A stretch of 64,000 bases of DNA, from contig NZ_BDCK01000021.1 in assembly GCF_001613465.1 (NCBI RefSeq), positions 1 through 64,000 of the forward strand, in the 5' to 3' direction. Within the stretch, counting starts at the first letter, position 1, and each line of letters starts with the position of its first letter. The position numbers and the translations under genes are program-made. Positions 9,983-17,463 of this stretch are shown here, in pieces. The notes below the pieces were generated by a model. That model was not told where the DNA came from and ran no database searches. It worked only from the letters and a program-made list of their open reading frames with translations. Origin of the DNA: Nocardia niwae NBRC 108934 = DSM 45340. Its GTDB lineage: Bacteria > Actinomycetota > Actinomycetes > Mycobacteriales > Mycobacteriaceae.

Positions 9983-10011
9983 TTGATTGTAAGTCATTGA
10001 CATGTAGTCAA
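9983..10011. promoter_or_regulatory. Putative TetR operator: two half-similar TTGA…GTCA sites
   Basis: TTGAC-ATGTA-GTCAA at 9997-10011 is a perfect palindrome. It is directly preceded by a related 14-mer, TTGATTGTAAGTCA (9983-9996), so two sites lie head to tail. They sit 80 bases before the TetR start and 140 before the P450 start, the usual place for a shared repressor. Confidence 0.55.
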
Positions 10012-10150
10012 CCAGCGTCGTAGCCTGGTATCGGCGCTCACGGGAACTTCCGTTTTCCTGGCGCCGCAGCGAAGTGGCCGGGCGGACTGCGACCTCGAGC
10101 GGAGTTCGACCCGTCTGCCACCGGCCAACGTCTGTGTTCGAGGAGTTTCG

Positions 10151-11335
10151 ATGCGCAACCGCAGCGCCGCCCAGGCTTATGAGCCCGACCTGTATTCCCG
10201 GGCGGCGATTCTCGACCCTTATCCGCACTACGCGCGGTTGCGGGAGCTGGGCCCGGTGGTGTGGCTGCCCAAGCAGCGTGCGTACGCGTTGCCTCGTTAC
10301 GCAGAGTGCAAAGCCGTGCTGCTGGACGACGAGACCTTCATCTCCGGCGCGGGCGTCGCGCTGAATCCGGTGGCCAACCGGCTCTCCCGAGGCACCACCC
10401 TGAACAGCGACGGTGCGGACCACAGCCGTCGGCGCGCGATACTGGCGCACCGGCTGACGCCCAAGGCTTTGCGCGCGATGCGGGAAACGATCGATCGGCA
10501 GGCAGTGGCCGCGGTCGAGGCCGCGGTCTCGCGCGGTGTGATCGATGGAGTCGAGCTCGCGACCGCGCTGCCGATGTCGGTCGTCCCGGATCTGATCGGT
10601 TGGCCACAGCATGGCCGCGAGCACCTGCTGCGCTGGGCCGGAGCGACGTTCGACTCGATGGGACCGATCAACAGCCAGTCGATCCGGACCGCCCCGGCGA
10701 GTGCGGAGATGATGCGCTTCACCCGGCGGCTCGCCCGCGACCGGGACATCTTGCCCGGCAGTGCTGGGGAGGAGGTCCTGCAGGCTGCCGACACCGGCCA
10801 CGTTCCACGCTCGGAATGCCCTGCGCTGCTGATCGACTATCTCGCTCCGTCGCTGGACACCACGATCGGCGCGATCTCCAGCGCCTTATACCTCTTCGCC
10901 ACCCATCCGTATCAGTGGCAGATGCTGCGGGCGGACCCGGCGAAGATTCCGAACGCGGTGAACGAGGTGGTTCGGTACGAGTCGCCCCTGCGAGCGTTCT
11001 CCCGCAAAGCAACTCGGGATACCACGGTGTCCGGCACCAGAATCCCCAGAGGCGCGCGGGTGGTGGTCATCTACGCCTCCGCCAACCGAGACCCACGAGA
11101 GTGGAAAGACCCGGACACCTTCGACATCCGCCGCGACGCCGCCCGCCAGCTCGGCTTCGGACACGGCACGCACGGCTGCGCCGGACAGGGCCTGGCCCGG
11201 CTGGAAACCCAAGCCATGCTCCGCGCGCTGGTCGACCGCGTCGAACGCATCGAACTCACCGGCCCAGGCGAATGGGCGATGAACAACATCATCCACCGCC
11301 TCGAACGCTCGCCCCTGCAACTCGTCCCCGCCTGA
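10151..11335 (+). CDS. Cytochrome P450 (class I bacterial)
   Basis: 394 residues, ATG behind AGGAG. I-helix LIDYLAPSLDTTIG carries the Asp-Thr pair for oxygen activation, the K-helix has the normal ExxR (NEVVRYESP), and the haem loop is LGFGHGTHGCAG with the cysteine at about 343. It is soluble and complete. The following genes encode its ferredoxin (11 bases downstream) and a ferredoxin reductase, so the operon makes a self-sufficient three-component hydroxylase. Substrate unknown. The divergent TetR is the likely control. Confidence 0.95.
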   Translation: MRNRSAAQAYEPDLYSRAAILDPYPHYARLRELGPVVWLPKQRAYALPRYAECKAVLLDDETFISGAGVALNPVANRLSRGTTLNSDGADHSRRRAILAHRLTPKALRAMRETIDRQAVAAVEAAVSRGVIDGVELATALPMSVVPDLIGWPQHGREHLLRWAGATFDSMGPINSQSIRTAPASAEMMRFTRRLARDRDILPGSAGEEVLQAADTGHVPRSECPALLIDYLAPSLDTTIGAISSALYLFATHPYQWQMLRADPAKIPNAVNEVVRYESPLRAFSRKATRDTTVSGTRIPRGARVVVIYASANRDPREWKDPDTFDIRRDAARQLGFGHGTHGCAGQGLARLETQAMLRALVDRVERIELTGPGEWAMNNIIHRLERSPLQLVPA

Positions 11336-11346
11336 AAGACAATCGC

Positions 11347-11544
11347 ATGAAGATCTCCGTCGACTACCCCCGCTGCGAAGGCCATGGCCTGTGCGCCGAA
11401 CAGGCCCCCGCCGTGTTCAGCCTCGACGACGACGCCGAACTGACCTATAGGTTCGAAGGCGCCGACGTTCCCGACGAGTATGTCGCCGTCACCCGAGCAG
11501 CTGTCAACTCCTGCCCGGTGGCCGCCCTGCGCGAACAGCCATGA
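11347..11544 (+). CDS. [3Fe-4S] ferredoxin of P450 system
   Basis: 65 residues. Cys10-x2-His13-x2-Cys16 and Cys56-Pro give the CxxHxxC…CP signature of P450-partner ferredoxins, in which the usual fourth cysteine is replaced (here by histidine), giving a three-iron cluster. It carries electrons from the reductase encoded next to the P450 encoded before it. Its stop overlaps the reductase start (ATGA), indicating coupled translation. Confidence 0.93.
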   Translation: MKISVDYPRCEGHGLCAEQAPAVFSLDDDAELTYRFEGADVPDEYVAVTRAAVNSCPVAALREQP

Positions 11545-12677
11545 GGTCACCCGACTCGCTTGTCATCGTCGGCGAGTCCATCGCAGGGGTCACCGCCGCT
11601 CGTGAGCTGCGCACCCTCGGCCACACCGGTTCGATCACGATCGTCGGCGCCGAGAGCCAGGGGGCGTACGCGCGGCCGCCGCTGTCGAAAGTCGTCTTGC
11701 ACGACCCCGCCGCCGAGGACACACTGCGGTATCGGCTCGACGGCCTGGATGTCGACCTCGTCCGGGAGCCCGCCATAGCCGCTGACCTCGATGATCGCAC
11801 GGTCACCACCAGAACCGGCCGAATCGTCGGCTACGACGCCCTGATCGCCGCGACCGGGGCGGATGCCCGCCGCCTCGCGACCCCGGGACAGAGCGGCGAA
11901 CTCGTTCTCCGGACGCTCGCCGACGCCCGCTTGCTGCGTACTCGGCTCGCCACGGCGACTTCGGCGATCGTGATCGGCGCTGGATTCCTCGGTATGGAGG
12001 TCGTCAGCGCCTGCGTCGCCCGCGGTGTTCCGGTCACCGTGGTCGATGTCGACCCGCCGCTGCAGCGGATTCTCGGCCCGTTTCTTTCCGCCGCCGTCAC
12101 CGCCCGCGCCGAGCGGCACGGCGTCCAGATCGTGCGGACACCGCACTTCGTCACACTCGCCGGCGATCCCGTCTGCGGTGTGGTCCTCGCGGAAGGCTCG
12201 GTACTGTCCGCTGATCTCGTGATCAGTTGTGCCGGGGAAGTCCCCAACACCGCGTGGTTGGACGGTTCCGAGGTGGCCGACCACCTGGGCATCGGCATCG
12301 ATCGCCAGTGCTCGACGAACGTGCCCGGGGTATACGCGGCCGGCGACGTCACGTATCTGCGCGCCGAGGGGCGCCGCGCACCGTTTTGGTCCAACGCTGT
12401 CGCGCAAGCCAAGGTCGCTGCCGCCTCCGCTCTCGGGCTGCCACCGCGAACGACACCGGCCGACGACTACTTCTGGACGGAGATTCTCGGCCTCTCCATC
12501 AAGATCGTGGGCCCGCTGCCGGTCGCTGGTGAACCGACGACTGTCGAGGGCAGCCTGGCCGACGGGTCCGCTCTGCTGCGCTGGGATCTCGGCGACGCGC
12601 GAGCCACTGTCGTCGCCTACGGAATACGAAAGCCGGTTCCCAAACTGCGAGCCATGGCCAACCTGCTGTGCGATTGA
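11541..12677 (+). CDS. NAD(P)H-dependent ferredoxin reductase (putidaredoxin/rhodocoxin reductase type)
   Basis: 378 residues. N-terminal FAD site VIVGESIAGVTAAREL (slightly unusual, GESIAG where GAGLAG is common), NAD-binding GAGFLGMEV at about 150, and the FAD loop VYAAGDVTYL at about 265. The family is about 400 residues, so this is complete. It overlaps the ferredoxin gene by four bases and closes the P450 operon. Its last codons are part of a ~95-bp segment duplicated 2.7 kb downstream. Confidence 0.93.
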   Translation: MRSPDSLVIVGESIAGVTAARELRTLGHTGSITIVGAESQGAYARPPLSKVVLHDPAAEDTLRYRLDGLDVDLVREPAIAADLDDRTVTTRTGRIVGYDALIAATGADARRLATPGQSGELVLRTLADARLLRTRLATATSAIVIGAGFLGMEVVSACVARGVPVTVVDVDPPLQRILGPFLSAAVTARAERHGVQIVRTPHFVTLAGDPVCGVVLAEGSVLSADLVISCAGEVPNTAWLDGSEVADHLGIGIDRQCSTNVPGVYAAGDVTYLRAEGRRAPFWSNAVAQAKVAAASALGLPPRTTPADDYFWTEILGLSIKIVGPLPVAGEPTTVEGSLADGSALLRWDLGDARATVVAYGIRKPVPKLRAMANLLCD

Positions 12678-12736
12678 TCTGGACAGCGACCACGCTATTT
12701 CGGCAGTCCGAGTAGTGCGGCGGTCAGGCCGTAGTC
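12643..12736. repeat. Duplicated reductase/MCE junction, copy 1
   Basis: This segment joins the last reductase codons to an MCE gene tail. It recurs at 15382-15478: the first 20 bases are identical (12643-12662 = 15382-15401), the next ~32-35 diverge, and the last ~42 (reverse strand end of an MCE gene) differ at only a few positions. The same order and spacing at two sites point to one duplication event. Confidence 0.7.
12695..12736 (-). pseudogene. Relic: last 13 codons of an MCE gene
   Basis: Reads DYGLTAALLGLPK then a TAG stop on the minus strand; the intact MCE gene at 15437 ends DYGLTAALLGLTK-TAG. Upstream of the relic the similarity stops abruptly, so only the 3' end survives. Confidence 0.7.
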
Positions 12737-12839
12737 CTGCACGGCAGATGCCGAACAAACCGGAACGCTGCGAGTGGCTATGCCTTGACGATGCCTGTTT
12801 TCGCCGCCGAACGGGCAGAATCCCGCGCCCATGTTCTGA

Positions 12840-12894
12840 AACGCCGGTTGAACGGCTGCCCGAGTGACGCCAGGGCAGCCGTTCAACCGGCGTT
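12840..12894. terminator. Perfect 22-bp inverted repeat, terminator-like hairpin
   Basis: Arms 12840-12861 and 12873-12894 are exactly complementary over 22 bp with an 11-base loop. No T-tract follows. An analogous hairpin directly follows the stop of the intact DUF3500 gene (19253-19282), and this one follows the DUF3500 relic, so it is probably the inherited terminator. Confidence 0.6.
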
Positions 12895-12985
12895 GTTCGA
12901 TGCAAGCGTCGGCGATGCTCGGCCATACTGTCCAGTCCGAAATCCGCCCGCGGATCACGCCAGAACGGAGTGTGCGTGGTGGCAC
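12895..12985 (-). pseudogene. Relic: C-terminal end of a DUF3500 gene
   Basis: On the minus strand it reads HTPFWRDPRADFGLDSMAEH, against HSVWRNPRSDFGLDSLADH at the end of the intact DUF3500 gene (19283-20443); the DNA matches closely over about 70 bases. Similarity is lost upstream at about 12990. Together with the MCE relic it shows that a second copy of this gene set once lay here. Confidence 0.65.
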
Positions 12986-13055
12986 GGCGGTGGTCGGCCT
13001 CCACGTCTGGAGCGTGCATCGATCGAAGTCGGTTACGACGGCTACCTGGTCGACG

Positions 13056-15206
13056 TCAGGCGGGGGAACGCACGTCGGTACTCTCGGTTTCCGGGTGGAC
13101 GGGGATGAGTCGTCCCCGGATTTCGAGGTTGACCTCGGGGCGGACCATGTCGAGCGGAGGCGCGAAGCCATAAGGGGCCAAGTCGATCCGCGCGGTCGTC
13201 GAGGCGACGATTCCAGGGCCGTCCAGTTCGAGCTCGACATCCAGGTGCAGCTCGGTGGTGGTGTCGCGAACGGTCAGCTTGCCGACCACACCGAGTCGCG
13301 CGGAGCCGCGACTGACGGCGTTGCCACGGAACGAAATCAGTGGGTGCGTCTGCACATCCAGGAACTCGGGTGCGCACAGATGCCGGTCTCGCATGGCGAG
13401 ACCGGTCGCGATGCTAGCGGCCTGAAGTTCAAGCAGCACTGTGCCCGTTCCATCCTCTTCCCAGGTGATCGAGCCGCGGGCTCGGCTGAAGCGGCCCGAT
13501 ACCGGGAGTAGTCCCCAGAGCCCGCGGGCGGCGAACCCGACGTTCGCTGTTCGGGAATCGAGTTTCCAGACACCGGTTCGCTCGACCGCCTGGGTGCCCG
13601 CCTGCCCAGGACCCGATGCCGATGCATTCGATACCCGCTGCGCCAACTTCGCCAGGGTGTCGTCGAGTGCGGTCGCCGCGGGGTTGGCACAGACATAGTG
13701 GTCGGGACGGAGTACGACGAAAGGCTGCCGCCTGAAGAATGGACGGGCCAGCTCATGGAGGTCTTCGAGGATCTCGGTCCGCGCCCCCCGATGGACTGGA
13801 CGGCCTCCCGGCGCGGTCAGCGTTACGTAGGTCGCGCTCAAAACGTCCTCCGCGATGCGACGGCCGTGTGGCGAGAGCGCTTCACGTGGATCGGCCTCCC
13901 AGCCGACGATCCGCCAGCCGGAGCCCGAGATGTCCTCGAGTCGATGCTCCGCGCCGCTGAACGTCCGCACCATGGGCTGAGGGAACAAGCGGCCCACCGG
14001 CGAGCGCAGCGATGGTCGTGCCAACAGCAGGCCGCGTCGGTACCGGGCCGATGGGCGCCAGCGGCCTTGGCGAGCACGTTCTCGGAGTGCCGGAACGCGC
14101 AGGAGCATTCCGGCCACCGCGTCGCGCATCGCCGCCGCCGGGCGCGATTGCATCGTGACCAGACGGCCCATGCGAACCGACATCGCGGTTATCGTGTCGG
14201 CGTGCGGGCGGCGCTCGGCCTCATAGGAGTCGAGGATATCCAGCGGCGCACCCGCGTTCACTACGGCCGCGATCTTCCAGGTCAGGTTCGTGACATCCCG
14301 GATTCCCGAGTTCAAGCCCTGGCCGATCATCGGCGGCATCAGATGGGCGGCATCTCCGCACAGCAACACCCGTCCGGCCCGCCAGTACTCAGCGCTTTTG
14401 GCTCGGAAGTCGTAGACGAGATGGCGCAGGATCTGTGCGGTGTCGGGGTTCGTTTCCGCACCGATCACCCCTCGCGCCGCCTGGGGTGTGAGAAGTTCTT
14501 CTTTGTTCTCCCAAGGCATTACCTTGCGTTCCCAGCGGTGCCCGCCAGCAGCGAGGCGGCCCGTGAGGCTCGGCGCTGCCGGGTCGAGCGTCATCTTGAA
14601 ATACGGGTGATGTGCGATCGGCTCCGGAAGTTTCGCGTCGATGATCAGCCACGTGTCGGTGTATTCGGATCCGACGAGTTGGACGCCGATCTTTTCGCGG
14701 GTGGCGCTATTCGCGCCGTCGCAGCCTACGACGAAACATGCACGAGCGCGGCTGGTTTCGCCGTTGGGATCACGAAACTCCAGGTCGACGCCTTCGCTGT
14801 CCTGGTTCAGTCCGGTGAGCGTGTGACCGAGTCGGATATCGACGTCCGGGTACTCCGCAAGCGCTGCCCGAAGATGCTTGTCCAGCAACGGCTGGTAGAT
14901 CGCCGATAGCCATGGATGTCCCTGGATTTTCTCCGTCGGTAACGTCGTCGCGACAACCTTGCCACGAGCCGACACCCATTGGGCGCCTGCCCCGAGGAGC
15001 ATGTCGGAAACGGCGCGCTCATACACCCCAGCCTTTTGCAGCGTGCGCAATGCTTCCCCGTCGAGGACGCCGACGCGCGGATTGGGATACACGTCGCCTT
15101 CGCGCTCGAGTGCCAACACCGTCAGTCCCGTACGTGCAAGCAGAAGAGCCGCCAGCTCACCGACCGGACCCAGTCCGATCACAGCAACGTCGAATCGGTC
15201 GGACAT
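13056..15206 (-). CDS. FAD-dependent aromatic monooxygenase fused to a C-terminal YceI domain
   Basis: 716 residues; ATG 15206 has GAGGAG six bases upstream. Residues 1-~535 are an MhpA/TfdB-type flavoprotein hydroxylase: VIGLGPVGELAAL (FAD Rossmann), central GDAAHLMPPMIGQGLNSG, and the C-terminal thioredoxin-like part. Residues ~545-716 form a YceI-like lipocalin fold (start GVWKLDSRTANVGF; GKLTVRDTTTELHLDVEL; ends with Gly/Pro-rich strands), which in the family binds isoprenoid or lipid chains. A chain-binding domain on a ring hydroxylase suggests a hydrophobic substrate with a long side chain. A shared operator (15291-15315) lies 85 bases upstream. Confidence 0.85.
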   Translation of the reverse strand: MSDRFDVAVIGLGPVGELAALLLARTGLTVLALEREGDVYPNPRVGVLDGEALRTLQKAGVYERAVSDMLLGAGAQWVSARGKVVATTLPTEKIQGHPWLSAIYQPLLDKHLRAALAEYPDVDIRLGHTLTGLNQDSEGVDLEFRDPNGETSRARACFVVGCDGANSATREKIGVQLVGSEYTDTWLIIDAKLPEPIAHHPYFKMTLDPAAPSLTGRLAAGGHRWERKVMPWENKEELLTPQAARGVIGAETNPDTAQILRHLVYDFRAKSAEYWRAGRVLLCGDAAHLMPPMIGQGLNSGIRDVTNLTWKIAAVVNAGAPLDILDSYEAERRPHADTITAMSVRMGRLVTMQSRPAAAMRDAVAGMLLRVPALRERARQGRWRPSARYRRGLLLARPSLRSPVGRLFPQPMVRTFSGAEHRLEDISGSGWRIVGWEADPREALSPHGRRIAEDVLSATYVTLTAPGGRPVHRGARTEILEDLHELARPFFRRQPFVVLRPDHYVCANPAATALDDTLAKLAQRVSNASASGPGQAGTQAVERTGVWKLDSRTANVGFAARGLWGLLPVSGRFSRARGSITWEEDGTGTVLLELQAASIATGLAMRDRHLCAPEFLDVQTHPLISFRGNAVSRGSARLGVVGKLTVRDTTTELHLDVELELDGPGIVASTTARIDLAPYGFAPPLDMVRPEVNLEIRGRLIPVHPETESTDVRSPA

Positions 15207-15290
15207 GCAGTACTCCTCAGACATTGTCACCGCAGCAGACACATCGACCGGATTGGTCAGAAGCTCCATCGGTGGTTGATTCAGCGGGAT

Positions 15291-15315
15291 ATTGAGGCAA
15301 CATCGTGTCCGATAT
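15291..15315. promoter_or_regulatory. Operator F of the ATAAYGG-N11-CCRTTAT regulon
   Basis: ATTGAGG-N11-CCGATAT. Its left arm is degenerate, but the 11-base centre (CAACATCGTGT) matches the reverse complement of operator D (23154-23178) at 10 of 11 positions, and the CCGATAT arm matches exactly. It lies upstream of the FAD monooxygenase-YceI gene. Confidence 0.55.
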
Positions 15316-15381
15316 CTTGGCAAGGCTCGATGTATCGGGCGCTGCGCGATACCTTCGGTGCACATGCAGGCCCGCCCCCCC

Positions 15382-15478
15382 AACTGCGAGCCATGGCCAA
15401 CGCGCGCCGGTGGACGGACACCAGGACTCCGGGATGCTATTTGGTCAGTCCGAGCAGTGCGGCGGTCAGGCCGTAGTC
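15382..15478. repeat. Duplicated reductase/MCE junction, copy 2
   Basis: Second copy of the segment at 12643-12736. Its first 20 bases are identical to the reductase 3' end (codons for LRAMAN), but no reductase gene is here, so that part is a relic; its last 42 bases are the genuine 3' end of the intact MCE gene. Confidence 0.65.
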
Positions 15479-16552
15479 GGGGCCGAAGTCCCGCATATTG
15501 CCGGTGCGGCAGCCGTCGGCTTTCATCTGGATGCGCTCGCAGAACAGACTGATGATTTCACCGTTGAGGGCGGTGGGGATGATGACATGGGTTCGCACCC
15601 ATCCGTTCTCGCGGTCCATGATGTTGTCGATGTTCTGGAACACCATCGGTGTGAGGTCGGCGACTTCGGTGAGGCCGGAGGCGTTGTCGCGAAGCTGGCC
15701 GGTGACGTTCGTGAGTCCGGTCAGGGTGCCCGCGAGTTGGGCCTGGTACTGCCCGAGGGTGCCGGAGGTGTTGGCGAGGAAGACGGTGAGCTGGTCGAGT
15801 GTCGCCTGCAGACCGGGGGATTGCTCGGCGAGCAGTCCCGTCATCTGGGTCATGCGGTTGCTGAAGTCGCGGACCGTCTGGTCGTTCTCGGCGAGGATGG
15901 TGGTGAGTTCGTTGAGCCGGAGAACTATGTTCGACACCGCGTCCTTGTTGTCGACGCCGACCTTCAACGCGGCCGACAGCGCTTCGAGGGTGTCACGAAT
16001 CTTCACGCCGTCGCCCTCGAGCATGGGGTAGAGCACCCGGCCTGACATCGGGCCGAGCGCCTCGGTGCCTTCCTGCGGTTTCAGCGCCGCCGCGAACCGA
16101 TCGATGGTCTTGATCATGGTGTCGAGTTCGACCGGGGTCTTGGTCCTGGACTTCGGCAGGTGCGCGCCGCCGGAGAGGGTCTCGCCCTGGGTGTAGACCG
16201 GGGTGAGTTCGATGTGGCGATCGGTAACGATGGACGGCGAGACTATCGCCGCCACAGCATCTTTCGGGATCTTCACCCGGGACTCGATCGACAGATGCAC
16301 CTCGACGAGCGTGCCTTTCGGTGTGACCTTCTCGACTTTCCCGACCTCGAGTCCGAGGACGGTGACCGGGTTGCCGACGTAGATGCCGGCGATGTTGTCG
16401 AAATCCGCGGTGATCTGCGTGGTTTCTCGCAACGCGTCGTTCGCCGCGTTCGGTAGCAGCGAGCAGCTTCCCACCGTAAATGCCATCGCGCTGATCGCGA
16501 GTGCTTCGACCGGCCTGAACTTGGTCGCCGAACTGAATCTCGGCACGGGCAC
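15437..16552 (-). CDS. Solitary MCE-family lipoprotein (MceE/LprN-like)
   Basis: 371 residues. N-terminal hydrophobic signal ending in a lipobox-like VGSC (cysteine about residue 29), then the MCE domain (about 40-120, …DFDNIAGIYVGNPVTVLGLEVGKV split over positions 48-72) and the helical MCE C-region to about 330. MceE-type proteins are the lipidated subunit of lipid-import complexes normally encoded in yrbE-mceABCDEF operons. No yrbE or other mce gene is present here, so this is an orphan that may lend specificity to an Mce complex encoded elsewhere, or bring the substrate of this catabolic region to the membrane. Confidence 0.88.
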   Translation of the reverse strand: MPVPRFSSATKFRPVEALAISAMAFTVGSCSLLPNAANDALRETTQITADFDNIAGIYVGNPVTVLGLEVGKVEKVTPKGTLVEVHLSIESRVKIPKDAVAAIVSPSIVTDRHIELTPVYTQGETLSGGAHLPKSRTKTPVELDTMIKTIDRFAAALKPQEGTEALGPMSGRVLYPMLEGDGVKIRDTLEALSAALKVGVDNKDAVSNIVLRLNELTTILAENDQTVRDFSNRMTQMTGLLAEQSPGLQATLDQLTVFLANTSGTLGQYQAQLAGTLTGLTNVTGQLRDNASGLTEVADLTPMVFQNIDNIMDRENGWVRTHVIIPTALNGEIISLFCERIQMKADGCRTGNMRDFGPDYGLTAALLGLTK

Positions 16553-16752
16553 GCCTCACTGTCTTGCCTGATGCTCCACCCCTCTGCGGGATGAACATTG
16601 CTGGGTTACCGGGGTGGCTTACGGAGCGATCTTGCGGAACATCGCTGGGCCCATCGCGATTGCGGATCGCACCGTCGAGTGGCTTCATGGGAGCCGAAGA
16701 CCGCGCTCGAAGCGACGGATCGAGTTGCTGGTCGGCGGCTGTCGATCGGGCG

Positions 16753-17184
16753 TCAGGCGACGAGGCTTTGAACCTTCTTCAGCGATCTGTCGAGCGCGCC
16801 GACGATGGAGTTCTTGAAGACCCCGCCCATGGGGCCGTTGATCATGCCGCCGTCGATGCTCGCCGTCACGTCGACTTCGGTGGTCCGGGCCTGCTCTCGC
16901 AGGCTGATCGCCAGCGCCAGTTTGACGCCGGCCCTGGTGATTCCGCCCATGGTGATCATGCGGGGCGCGTCGACATTTTCGAACGTCCACTCGATGGTCA
17001 CCGGCATGTTCATGACGCTGGCGGCCGCCGTGGCGGTAGTGCCGCTGACGATTTCGGCCGGAACACCGCTCTTCCATGACTTGTGAATCACCAGCCACTC
17101 GCCCCAGCGGGATAGGTCGCCCACGACTTCCCAGATCTCCTCGGGACGCGCCTCGAAGGTGGCGCTGGTTCGAACGGTGCGCAT
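16753..17184 (-). CDS. SRPBCC family protein
   Basis: 143 residues; ATG 17184 has AGGAGA upstream. Typical START/Bet v1-like SRPBCC fold: N-terminal PEEIWEVVGDLSRWGEWL, middle beta strands, and C-terminal long helix (residues about 120-143). These proteins bind hydrophobic ligands in a cavity; polyketide-cyclase-like annotation is common but unproven. It lies between the MCE gene and a TetR gene, and a degenerate operator-like repeat sits 61 bases upstream. Confidence 0.88.
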   Translation of the reverse strand: MRTVRTSATFEARPEEIWEVVGDLSRWGEWLVIHKSWKSGVPAEIVSGTTATAAASVMNMPVTIEWTFENVDAPRMITMGGITRAGVKLALAISLREQARTTEVDVTASIDGGMINGPMGGVFKNSIVGALDRSLKKVQSLVA

Positions 17185-17244
17185 GCGGTTCTCCTGTCCT
17201 GGGAACACCTCGCGGCGAGGGAGGTCCTCGCACCGGAGTGACGA

Positions 17245-17269
17245 TATTCGGCTACAGCGTATCCGAAAT
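17245..17269. promoter_or_regulatory. Degenerate operator G (weak)
   Basis: TATTCGG-N11-CCGAAAT has the same 7-11-7 geometry as the other operators, and the centre CTACAGCGTAT keeps the ACA…GT pattern, but the outer bases differ. It lies 61 bases before the SRPBCC start. Confidence 0.35.
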
Positions 17270-17423
17270 GATTCGGTCTGCCAAGGTCATGGAAGGCAGT
17301 CCGCGGGGCGGATCGCAACGGCAGGCTGGAACCCCTTCGCCGGGTCGGCACGGTCCAGTTGGTGGCGGCAAACGTCGTGGGCTCGCTGGTCTCCAGCGTC
17401 GACCGGCGATACGCGACAGGCCA

Positions 17424-17463
17424 TTGACGGACGCGCCTATAACGGCGACACTGTACCCATTAT
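17424..17463 (+). promoter_or_regulatory. Promoter with operator A, overlapping TetR start codon
   Basis: -35-like TTGACG (17424-17429), 17-base spacer, -10-like GACACT (17447-17452). Operator ATAACGG-N11-CCATTAT spans 17439-17463 and covers the -10 element. Its last two bases are the first two of the ATG at 17462, so the message is probably leaderless. Confidence 0.6.

Noticed and set aside
11547-13019. 490-codon minus-strand frame antisense to the ferredoxin reductase
   Set aside because: Only its first ~30 codons (the DUF3500 relic) make sense; the rest is antisense shadow.
12643-15478. Insertion sequence or transposon carrying the monooxygenase gene
   Set aside because: No transposase, no terminal inverted repeats and no clean target duplication; the flanking copies are diverged gene ends, which fits segmental duplication better.
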